From the NCBI RefSeq assembly GCF_030272615.1, contig NC_081414.1, forward strand, positions 307,687,164 to 307,751,163: 64,000 nucleotides of DNA, written 5' to 3'. The notes below the pieces were generated by a model. The model had not been told where the DNA came from, searched no databases, and saw only the letters and a list, made by a program, of their open reading frames with translations. The position numbers and the translations under genes are program-made. The stretch's first letter is position 1. Every line of letters begins with the position of its first letter. The stretch comes from Cryptomeria japonica (Eukaryota > Streptophyta > Pinopsida > Cupressales > Cupressaceae). Shown in pieces: positions 36,601 to 48,600 of the stretch.

Positions 36601-39600
36601 AACCCTCATCCAAATGTACAACATCGAACGAGTAGTTGGCGGCTCCCATTTAGATTGTTGTGCTGGCTTGGAGGGGTCCCACAAAGGCTGTGTTTAAGTT
36701 TCATGCTTTTATGCCTTCCAAACCATGCTTTGAACCTGCTTAAGGATGATGTGTACAGCAGTCTTGGGGAAATTTGAGATGCTACACCACATGTGAATAG
36801 GCCTTAAAAGTCTTCAATAAAATATATCGGCCCACCTTACTGATGTAGATGTATGCCCTCTTCTTGGGGGGCAATTAGGTGGTATGTGGGGCCTCAATCC
36901 CAACCAAAATTAACAACAACATTTGATGTCACCTTTCAAAAGCACACACAGCACTGCAATCTTTTGATTAATCTTCACTTCACACATAGCACTTGGCAAA
37001 TTTATTATTTGCTGGCAAATCTTGTACCTGGAATGCTGAAACTTGCAGCTGATAACTTCTGTGTTTTTCCATTAAATGCGACTGTGAATCCTAAGTGATT
37101 TCACCATAATTTGACTAGGAAGAAATCTGTCATCTCCAAAGCTAAATACCTCTAAGGTTTTCTTCTTAAAGTTTGAACTTTGAAGCTGAACTTGAAGTCC
37201 AAACTTTGCTAATGAAAGAAATAAAATGACCAAGATATCCAAATGAGCTCCTTCATTCTTCTTTTAAAATTTCTGAGAGAACTTTTGAGAAGTTATATTT
37301 TAAATTCACCTTTATTAAAATAATGATCTTTTTGGCCTACATAAAGTGACAGTATATTACTTCTGCTTTTTTACTTAAGTCACTTTATAAAAATTAATTA
37401 ATTAATTAAATTATTCTTTTTAATTCCCCAAATTAACCTATGGGAATAAAATAGGCTAACGAAATTATCCCGAACGCCTAAGTCAAAGTAGGGGACATTA
37501 CAAGATAAAATTAATCCCTATAGTGGGTAGACTATCCAAGATAAGGAACCCATGTTTACAAAAGACAAGATTGTTCATTTGAGAGGCAAGGAAAGAAGGT
37601 GCAATAGAAGCAAAAGCAAGAGACCTAAGTTTGGATGAATGGCAGTGATCCTAAAGAATCAATACAATCAAGTTTGAGAGTAGAATTGTTATCAACTGCT
37701 AAGAGTAGGACCCCTACCAGCACTAGGATCATAGGATGTATACGGGAAGAGAAAATTATTATTGTTGTGACTTTCCTAGAATTGTAATTGTTTATGATGA
37801 TTCTCAATTATCATGAGATTCATATCGTATTATCAGCGTAGCATGTTGATGCAACATTATTCCTTGTTTATTCAAATCCAATAGAAAACAGTTCCCCAAT
37901 GTAATATAGTCTCATTTCATATGTTTTGCAACAGTATTTTGCATGAAATTTGTATTTTTTAATTTGTTTGGTTTTCGCCTAGTTGCCAAGTCCAAGTCAA
38001 AAGACTGGATCTGCTGAGTGCTGCTGGGTCGCCAGTTCTAAAACTGTGGGTGTATGTATCCATGTGAGCAAAGTGTGCATGTAGTATGTACACACACATA
38101 CACCTATTTAAGTTTGTGAGCATTAACTTCCATTACTGTAACAGGTATAAGATTTTAAAAATTGAACCTTACCCGTCCTCTAAATTTTCGATCATAGTTT
38201 TCTGGAGTAAAACTTCCAAATGTACACGGCTCATCTAAAAGAGTATAACCCCGGGTCCTGTTTCAATAAAAATGCATACAGACAAAAAAGACAATTAATT
38301 TAAGAAGAAAGAAAGAAAGAAAGAATATTATTGTCCATAAATGATCAATGTTGGTAAATGAAGCATGAAAATACTTTCATTTAAAATAGAAAAATGCTAG
38401 AGTAAAATCTCAATGACTCAAAATTACAAATAAGATAGAACACATAATTGATACATACATGCCCTGAGCTAAAGCTGCCAAAAAAACAACAGGCTTGAAA
38501 GTTGATCCTGGTGACCTGAACGCCTGCAGTATAGGACAATGTTCTGAATTGTGACCAAAAACAGCAAAGAGTAAAATATAGAAAGAAAGCATCAAAAAAT
38601 TATCACCAATGTTGCACGGTTGAAACTGCTCTCAAGAAAGTCCCTCCCTCCGACGAGTATTTGAACAGCTCCACTTAAAGGTTCAATAGCAACTACAGCA
38701 CCTTCCAGCCTGAATAAAATTTGTTCAAAATGAAACTTCCAATTGCCTTACAGGCTGCATAAACTAAAGAAACCCAGATTTCCAGCTTTAGAAAGGTTCA
38801 CTAAGGCTTCCATCTATATTCAGTTCTCAGTTCATGATCTTTGCACAATCCAACAGAATAGTCATTTTGATTTAACAACCTACTTACACACTAATTACCT
38901 AGATTTGGCTGCTTCCTTCAACTCCGCTTCAAATGTGGAAACAATTCCTTGTAAATATCTCTCCCTGGGAACAAAAATAAAATCAATACAAGAACAACTT
39001 TAGTATAACTAACTTACTGAAAATACAACAAAAAGATCTAACATCCATCTCTAACAAAGTAGCGTAACCTCCATGACATATGCAAATACATCCCTTGTAC
39101 TGCAGCACCATCTCAAGGACAGACCCCTTTAGTTTGGCACCTGAAGAGGCAGCAGGAGGGCATTTCATCCATCCCATTTTCCCCTAATCCACCAGTTTTA
39201 TCCTGGGTCACATCCCCAGGGAACACTGCCGTTTCCCTTCTCAAGTGTCTTATATGGAATTCTCAAGATGCCTATTAGTATTTTTGAATTCCTAAACAAT
39301 CGGGCCCTTGCCTTGTAAGGTTAAGTCATATGCTGGCAATTTAGCAATTGGAAAATGATCAAATCTTATATGCATTTAGTTCATTTTATGATATAATGTC
39401 GATATGATTGAGTTATTCAAATATAGGGAAAGAGATATTGAGTATATACAACTTGTTTTATGAAACAATACCAAGTCTTGATTAGAGAATCTTTAGAAAA
39501 CAGGACTGTGTATGTATGTGCTACTGTTTTAGACTAAATGCTCCCGATGCAATGAACATTGCAAATATCATTGAGAAAAATATTTCTTAGTTTGAATCCA

Positions 39601-42600
39601 AGATTGAATCCTTATCAAGTGACACTAGAGATTAACAGCCAGATTCTAACACATCCTATTAATATAAATATTTCCAACATAAAACTCATCAATAGCATTC
39701 ATCTTTGCACTACTACCATCTTTTTTGGACTAGATCTTGCAAGGATGGAGCACAAGACAATTTGCTAAGAATGGACAAAAAAAGAATAGATTAGGGATTA
39801 ATGCAAATAGTTAGTGAATATTGACTTACACTGGTGCATATTTCTGAATGACAATTGAATGAGCCTTTTCTGAAGCAGCTACCACAGCTTCAGCTAACAC
39901 GGCTTCCCTGCGATTCAAGACAGATATCAGGATCATTTCAAATAAAAAAATTGCTAAAATCCATGATATGATGGGACATACATGCTAACCTTGAAACTTT
40001 TGCATGCTCTGGCATGACAACTGGAAGTTCAGTCGAATGCTTCCACTCAACATGGACCCTAAAACCATAAGCACAGTTCTATATCTATCAGAAATCTAGA
40101 CAAGAATATAATCCTGGAACAGGGAGGAAAGCATTACCTATACATAGGATTTTAACCCATGTAAAATGCAAACCTTGCTATAGCCCTAGTAACAGCTTTA
40201 TCTATCTCCTTCTGACGTGCTTTATAAAAATCTTCAACTTTGTCATGGGCTTTCTTTAATTTCTTCTCCGCGAGTGTGATTCTCTCTTGGTCATATTCAG
40301 CAGCTTCCTCATTGATTACCTTCTCAGCTATCTCTTGCCTTTCTAAATCCAGGGTAGTGTAAACCTGTGCACATCCACAAAACATTTTAGAAACAATTTA
40401 CTACAATTTTGAAGGCAGAATCAACAGAGATTCATGTAAAAAAAAAAATTATTACTAGTGTCTAGAATTTGACTGCAAGGTTAAATAATATGAACTAGAT
40501 GAAGCAAGAAAACATTGGAGTACTAAATTTAATTACTAGTATAATTTTATATAGTCATAGATTCCTTTAAAAAATGAAACTACTAGACTGTCTTATAAAA
40601 GAAACAAAAAATGACACCGACAAATGAACTATGTGCCTAATCTTTGCAAAAATGACATATGGAGATTGCAAAGTTCCTATGGTAAAATTTAGAAATTCAC
40701 AAAATCATGTATCAAAATCAAAGAATTGACCAGACTGGTATCCTAATTTCCGAAAACATTTTTGCAAATAAAAGAAGCCAAGAAACAAAACTAAAATAGA
40801 CATTTTGAACCACTTAGAATTTCTGCTAGATACATGTTCATAAATTAACTCATACACAAACAAATCAAGAAGAGTTTCTGGGATGACTAAAGACCACTCC
40901 CAACTTTCCAGCTTATGGCTCTGAAGATAGTGAATACAACGATGAGGGAAGAAACTACATAAAACAAAAGAAATGCATATTTAATAAATATCCTTTATAT
41001 TCTCTATTTTCTCTTCAAAACTGTTTAGGAATTTCTATGGGTTGAAATAGATCTTAGAATAGTAAAATTTAGTTAAGTATTCCTACAAAGTAAGGAAAAA
41101 GAATATCTTTTAATAGAGCTTTTGTATAAAAAAAATGCATACTAGATGACATGAAATCACTTAAATATAAATGTCCAGATTCACCCTATATGCACAAAAG
41201 CAGCTCAGAGAAACCTTGTCTCCCCTATCAAAGAGGAAAACATAGGGAAATTCTCACAACTCATACATGATAACACCCCCAAGAAACATTGGAGAAGCCT
41301 TTCCCACAGCTAGGCATGAATCCCAATGTAACACAATGCTGAAGGACTAGAGGATTTGGGCTTCAAATTTCATAATCTAAGAATCATAAATAAGGTAGAT
41401 AATTGCTTTTACACTATAGCAGAAACAATAACACAAAAAACAACAATCCACTAACTTCTCTCCATACTACATCATAATATAAAACTCCCTAAGTGCCTAC
41501 ATAGTATCTAAAATACAAAAGTGTGCCAACATCCATATAGTAATGTATCTAAAGGAACTTGTCATGCAGCAGAACCCATAACACAAAGGCCAAGAATCAA
41601 CAAACTTCTCTCTATACTACATCACAACATAAAGCTCCCTAAGCACTGAGAGCAATTAATCGATGCTCATCAAGCAATTCAAGCTGTTCTAGACATTGGT
41701 CATGATAGGCATTATCGTCAATAAGTCATTTAAGGGAAACTCTCAAGGATGGAATTTCCAACTCTAAAGGCATGATGGCATCAACGCCATACACAAGATT
41801 ATAGGAGGTAGTACAAGTAGTCATACGAATACTTGTGATAGGCCCATCATAGTATTTAATTGGAACAAATATACACAAATTCATTTCATTAAATCATGAT
41901 TACATTTAATTAGACATATATCAAATCATATCATAAACATGCATGCAACCATAAAAGATCAAAATACATGTGCATGAAACATATACACAGTATCTCATAT
42001 ATATTAGAAATATACAATGTATGTGTGCATCTGATCACCCATATGACAAAATTTGGTGTGTGTATATTCAAACTATAGTACAAACATCTGCATCAAGGGG
42101 CATGAGTATATGAGCCTAATGAAGTTGGTGGGTCCCTTGCTTGAGGTGCTGCTATTTAATGGAGGCAATCGAGCATGAATGTGGCCTAGGCATGCTTCGT
42201 GATAATGCTTGCAATCATCCCTCGAATTAGTGGCCTCCTCTCTAATAATCATCTTTTGTTGTCATTTTATTTATCAAAAATCTTTTTCTCTTTAGTACAA
42301 TCAAAAGATTCTTTCTCGATCTTTAAAGGTAGGCATTCTAGTTCCTTATGAGAATCAGCATAATGTAAATGCGCCCTCAGGTGAAAAAGGGAAGTGTTAC
42401 CTAATTGGTTGGGTTCTTCCATCGTCACCTCTATTTATGCTTTCAGTGCTTACAAGTTTACAACTTACCTACAATGGATGGTAAGCCCTTGAAAGAACTT
42501 GTGAACTTGTGAACTTGGGCCATTCAATCATAGGAATGTGATAGGGATCATAGGTGAGGCGTGAAGAATTGTATGGGGATGCTCTAGGAATGGCCACCCT

Positions 42601-45600
42601 TCACAAATCATTAGGGTGTAAGCCTAAGAGCATGGGAGTGAGCGTGGAAATGCATGAATGCATTGGAGGTTCACGTCCAAACCTAAGTCAAAGTGCCCTT
42701 TCAGATCTTAAGATCTCTTTGCATCCCTATGGAGAATCAAAGTGAAATCTAAGCATGGGTGGGAATAAGGTAAATGCAAGCCTATAAATCTGAACTCAAG
42801 GTCAAATCGCACCCTCTTCCCGAATTCGGTGTTAGGGAGCACTTTAGGAGTCTCAAAAATAATTGCTAAAACAAAGTTGTCTCCTCAAACTCGCTGATGG
42901 GAGACAAAAATAGAATAAAACATTGTTCTAAAATGTCTTCCTAACACTAAGGACCCTAAAGTTTGGAGTTTGCATGAGGAAAAGTGAACAAGGTCTTAAT
43001 CCTAATAACCCTCCAATCACCAAGTTTGATCCTTAACTTAAAGATTCACTTTGCAAATTCGGTCCTAGCACTGAAAATAGGATATTATTCCTAAAATGTT
43101 TCTTAATGCCGAGCTTACACTGAGTTTCTGAGTTCCATTCTGCAAGTTTGGCATTTGAAGACCAAAGCTGATTAAGGTTTATTCCTAAAAGCCTTCCTCT
43201 TACCGAGTTTCAGACCGAAGTTAAGGTTTTTTTCCTCTCTAAGTTCGATACCTGCATTGAAGATCAGATTAAGGCATTGTTCCCAAAATCATTCCATACA
43301 CCAAAATTTTCTATTTCAACTTGAGTTCCATCTCCAAGTTTGGAGGTAGCATTAAAATTTGGATTAAGCACTATTTCAAAAGCTGTCCCAACACCGAGTT
43401 TCACCCCGGGTCTTATTCAAACTTGGATTTTTGCATTCAAAGTAGGATTTAGTCCTAATTCCAAAGTTGTTCCTATTACCGAAGTTTAGTCTGAACTTTC
43501 ACCTTTCAGTTTGAATTTCAGTGGTAGCACTATAAAGAAGAACAACTCTTAATCCAAAGAACCTTCCTAAACCCCAGGTTAGGTCTGATTTTTGCCCCTT
43601 ACTCACCAAGTTCAATGGTAGCATGCAAGGCCAAATTAAGTTTTGATCCAAAAGGTATTCCTACTACCGACGTTCACATCGAATTTCATCTTTCACTCAC
43701 CAATTTCGATGGTAGCACTGAAAATTAGATTTGGCCTTGTTCCAAAAAGACTTTCTTGTGTCAAGTTTGATCCTTGGCTCTTCCTTGATCACTTTCCCAA
43801 GGCCAAAGGGGTCGTCCTAGGCCTTAGTTCATAAGACATGATTACGGAATGATGTTCAATAAGATTAAAATGTTGCAAGGAGCAAATCTCCAATGAATGT
43901 AATCGAGATGAGAGTGATGAATGGATGACTAAATGAAAATGTGATTCATCATTAAACTTGTCTATCCATGCAGAATAGGAGATACCAAGGGAGTCACAAA
44001 GAAAAAGCGACCGTCAAGAGGGGCCAAAGATCCAAGCTTTCCAAGATCAAACACCACAAGAATCCAGGGCAGGGTGACCACCAACAGAGCCAAAGGATGG
44101 AGAATCTAGCGTACCTATTGAAGATATGATCATGATAAAGACAACGGATCACCAAAGGCAAAGCATGAGGAGCTAGATGAGCAAAGACCACTACCAAAGT
44201 TTAGAGGGCCAAAGTGATGCCATTTCCAATACTCTAAGAGCCAGTGGCAAACACAAAATATTGTAGGATGCATGCAAACATAGAAAAGGAACAGTTGGGC
44301 CTGAGCTGGAAAATGATTTGTTGTAAAAGAGGATTAACCTATCGTAAAATGACAACTTTTGGGCCCAATTTAATGCAATTCAAGAAGGGGGCCAAAATTT
44401 AGTTGTTCACCCAGCTACCAAGTTTGTCTTGCACCCCATGAGCTTTTGTCTCCTAGTGGGATTAATTGAAGGCAATTGAAAATTAGTTGAAAAAGTGGTT
44501 GAAGCTGTTGAGACCATTAACTGAAAGCTATTAGGGTTTCTAGAGGTCAAATCTGGGCCATTGAATGGATTAAATCATGGCCATTGATTCAAAATGTAAA
44601 ATCTATAAAAGGCCAATGCCTCTTTCCTTGCAAGAGGTTAGAAGGTTAGAAAATAGAGGTAGGCAATAGATATTAGGAGTAGATGTTAGAATTAGGAGTA
44701 GAATAGGAATTGTTGAGCAGAGATTGTTGTAATAGTAGGTGAAGCAAGTGAATAAAACATTAAAGAATGGTGTTTTGCCATTTGCCTTCTCCTGTTTGCA
44801 TGGTTTCTTTTCATCAAGTTAGTTAAAGTTCAGTGATTTTAATGGTGAACTGTGAGGATATCTAATAGATGTCTGGTTCATACCATTGGAGGTTTGTTGA
44901 CTATAAATCTTTGTGTATGGTTAGTCTAAGCCTTTTACTGTTGTTAGTTCAACTGTGAATGTTCATCTATGTTTTGCCAAAGTTGGGTACTTAACATATG
45001 TTCATGGTCTAAAAACCCCTTATTTTCCTTCGGAGATTGCACTATTTCTCTGGCGTTATGAGTTTATCTCTAGCTAAGCAGAAAGCAATTTTGTGCAATA
45101 TTTGTCTATCTGCAGCCCAACTACTACTATAATTCTCCCCAGGTTCTCTTAACCCTATCCTTTTGCAATTTATTTCATCCGTTTTGAGAAGTAAAGCATC
45201 AACCAAAATGCTATATCAAATGCAAGCCAAGCTTGTCAAATGCATAGGTCTCCTTGAGATTACTAGCAAATCACATCAGCCCTAAGTTATCTTAAGCTTA
45301 GTCATGACCTGACACTAGAAACCTTGGGGTTATCTTGTTTGGACACTTAGAAGACCGAAAAGATTTCCTTATTCAAGAGAGAATAGGATATACTCTATGC
45401 ATTCTATTCTGCATTGACGGAAGAGTAAATCTCCCCATCAACAACAGGGACATGACAAATGCCCCCCAAAGTAAAATGCATTTGTATGGATACCTTCCCT
45501 CAACATGATTCTCACCTTTGACAACTTAAGGATAAGAGGCTTTGAAGGCCATTCTAGATAAGTTTTCTCCAAACCAAAAATCGAATTAGCTAACCATCTC

Positions 45601-48600
45601 TTATTGCATTGTGATTTTGCCTCCTAGATCTAGCAATAGCTCCAAAAAATACTTGGCATGACATAGGTCTTCTCAAATTCCCTAGCATGTCACATCTATA
45701 GTTGGCCTATAAGATCCAAGAAGCTCTCTACTTTATGGAAAACTACCTTAGATTGTAATCAATGGATCATCCAACTAGAGACATATAGTAAATAAATAGT
45801 TATACAAGCGAACCTTCAAAAAGATTGTGAGCTAAAATTGATTCAATGGTTTGGTTTTATGCAGTGTTCCATGGAAACGCGTTTCCCCCTCCCAGGCCCA
45901 AGTCCCCCCGTCCCCAAAACCCGTCCCCGAAACTTTTTCCCTTTGTCCCCCCGTCCCCGAAGCCCGTCCCCGCGTCCCCCCCTCTTGAGGATCTCTAAGC
46001 TTTCCAAATTTGAAGAAGCTATCACAGATGCATTGAAGCTTCAAGTCCTTGTAACCACTCATGGGGTAGTCAACAAAAAATTTGCTAGGACCAATGCTTT
46101 CTAGAAAAATCCCCCAATTGGCTTTCTTAAACTGAATCTGACTGGCACTTCTTGAGGCAACCCCTATCCAATTGGGGTAGAATGTGTAATTTGAGATGAC
46201 ACAAGAAAGCTAGTAAGTGGTGCTTCTTTCTTACTTGGTCATTGAACCAATAATGAGGCAGAATGTGAAGAAGTGATGGAAGGTCTAGAACTACTTATTT
46301 CACTCAAGTGTCAAATGCTCATTGTTGTAGGGGATTCTATGCTACTATTTTCTCAACTAAATAAAAAATTTGTAAGGTGCTTCAAGTTCCTCTTGGATGA
46401 AGCTTTGGACATTTGCAAAGCCTTAAATGAAGTTATTTTCACTCATTGCTTTTGTTAAAGCGATAAGGTAGTGGACTATCTTTCTAATCAAAGGATTGAA
46501 CTTCCAACATACTCTACTAAGAACAACAGCTGCTTAGATGAATAAGATGCCATGAACTCATTACTTTTGATTTCTTAGCCTTGTGGCTATATAGGTCTCC
46601 TTTTTGCAATAAATTTTTTTGTAGGTGGAATGCTCTCCCCTATAATTATTTGTTGCCATTAATGCACTGCATCTCATCAAACGCTTGCATGTGTTGTATT
46701 CAGCCCATTAGGACTTCTATCTTTGAATTCTCACAATGTGGTTGCTTCACTTATTATCTCTCTCATTCTCTCATATTATCCTCTTCATCTTTGGTCGTCT
46801 AATTTTCCATCTAGTCTAGCATGCCTCAAAGAAAAAAAGATCTAAGATAGGGTTGCACAGTCTTCAACCACCGCCAAAAATCTACTTTTGCCCTGCCTTC
46901 CCCTTCCATTCTGCCTATGATCAAAAGTGTTTTGGCTCCTAGGGGTTTAGACAACACTAGACATTTGCATTTAAACAATTTAATTGCAGCTAATTTCATA
47001 GAGAAGCTCAGTGTCCTTGTCCCTAACTGGGTTGTGCATGACTAGATTCAAGCCATGGTGTTGTCTGATTCTACCATGGTGGAGTCGGACGTAGTAAAGG
47101 CAGGCCATACCTACCCCTATATCCACAATGCTCTAGAGAATCCGAAAGGGGAAATTGATGTGACTGCAAACCAACTGTTAGACAAGATCACTTTTTACTT
47201 GGATATGGTGACTGTGGTGAAGCACCTATGTGTCACCCACAAGGATGATCTTCTTATCCTTGCCTCACACTTTCACTACATGCAATGATGAATGGGTCTC
47301 TAGACTCTACAGCATTCACTTTGGCAAGGTGGCTCCTTCCCCCCATCCCTTTGATTCATAGCAGCTCAACTTCTAGTTTGGGCACTCACATTTCAAAAGA
47401 AGGCAGATGAGTGGGTAAGGTGGAGCGAGTGGAGCCTACCCCTAGCGATAAATGGAGGGGTAACAACGCTGTGGTGTCCTGGGGCCCAGAGGCACCTTGA
47501 TTTCCCTTGGTTTCACCTACTCACTATGCAAATCTGCCATCTGATGGGATTTTTTGCTCAATGATTACATGTCCCTATTTCAACATCTTTTTTGGTAGGG
47601 GGGAGAAGGGGTTGTATATTTTGTAGTTGTACTTCACTTGCATAGCCTTCGTGCTCCAAGGGTTTAGCCTTTTTATTGATTTAGCTTCTAAGTTGTTTTT
47701 AGGTAATGGTACTGTATAGTTTTTTCCTTGTGTGAGGACTCCAATAAAACACTCATTATTCAATTAAAAAAAATAGAGTCATAATCCACGCATGTAACTT
47801 TTATTGTTGTTAGTTGTTACTATGGAGTTGAGAAGTTGATAGGTGATGCTTACAATCATAAAAGTAAATTAATATATTTTTAGATTTAACATATGATCTG
47901 ATCATACATGAGAATTTTATCTCTATGTTGTTGTAAATGTTTAATTTTATGATAAAATGGTCTTTGTGACACTCAATACAGAAAGGACAATACACTCATT
48001 ATTGTTTCCCATTCCCTATGGTATTTTATGACAAAAACACTGCTAGTTAAGTATAAGAAAATAAATAATCGCTCTTTGTTTCTTTTGTCATTATTGTATT
48101 GTAGTGTCTTTGTTCCCTTCAATAAGACTTGAATGTCACATCTCAAGACCTGCCTTTTTCTGCAGATCTTCTGTTTGAATACATTGATGGCAATCAATCT
48201 GCACAAGAGAAAGGAAATAAAGGAACTCAAAGCAGATATTATTTGAGCTCATATGATGTGGGTATTAGGACGTTAAACAACTAACTGTTAACTGTCTCAT
48301 CGTGGCTATACTGAACATATTTATTTCATTCCATCGCTTTATTACGTGTCTAAAATAAACATATATACTCCTAGCAGGAGACTGGGGGAAGATCTGGTGC
48401 ACTGCTTGTAGCTAACACACTGAATTATTTCTAGAATCTAATTAACTAGGCAGACTAAACAGCAATAGTTGCAAAGGCACTGCCAAAAAATTGACACTCA
48501 AGATGCGATCTTAACAACACTAGAAAGTGTGTCCAGTGATAAGAATTATCACATTACAAAAACACAACATGAAATGATATTGTGCAAGGCTCTTTAAGAA

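Larger units (their letters stand above)
18611..38172 (-). other. Pbp: 19.6 kb PBP intron built from nested transposons
   Basis: It separates the exon ending NYDRKFRGR (38173) from the exon starting [10 protein letters not shown] (18610). The donor is CGG|gtaagg and the acceptor cacag|GTG. It contains copia element 2, a 2.2 kb solo LTR, a minus LTR-like block with a 1-kb array, a hAT relic, ORF-family copy 2 and a gypsy gag/LTR on the minus strand. 18611-19075 shows nothing but AT-rich intron sequence. Confidence 0.9.

Noticed and set aside
37397-37413. aattaatt tandem run, and gaaa repeats near 38311
   Set aside because: Ordinary simple-sequence repeats in intron DNA.
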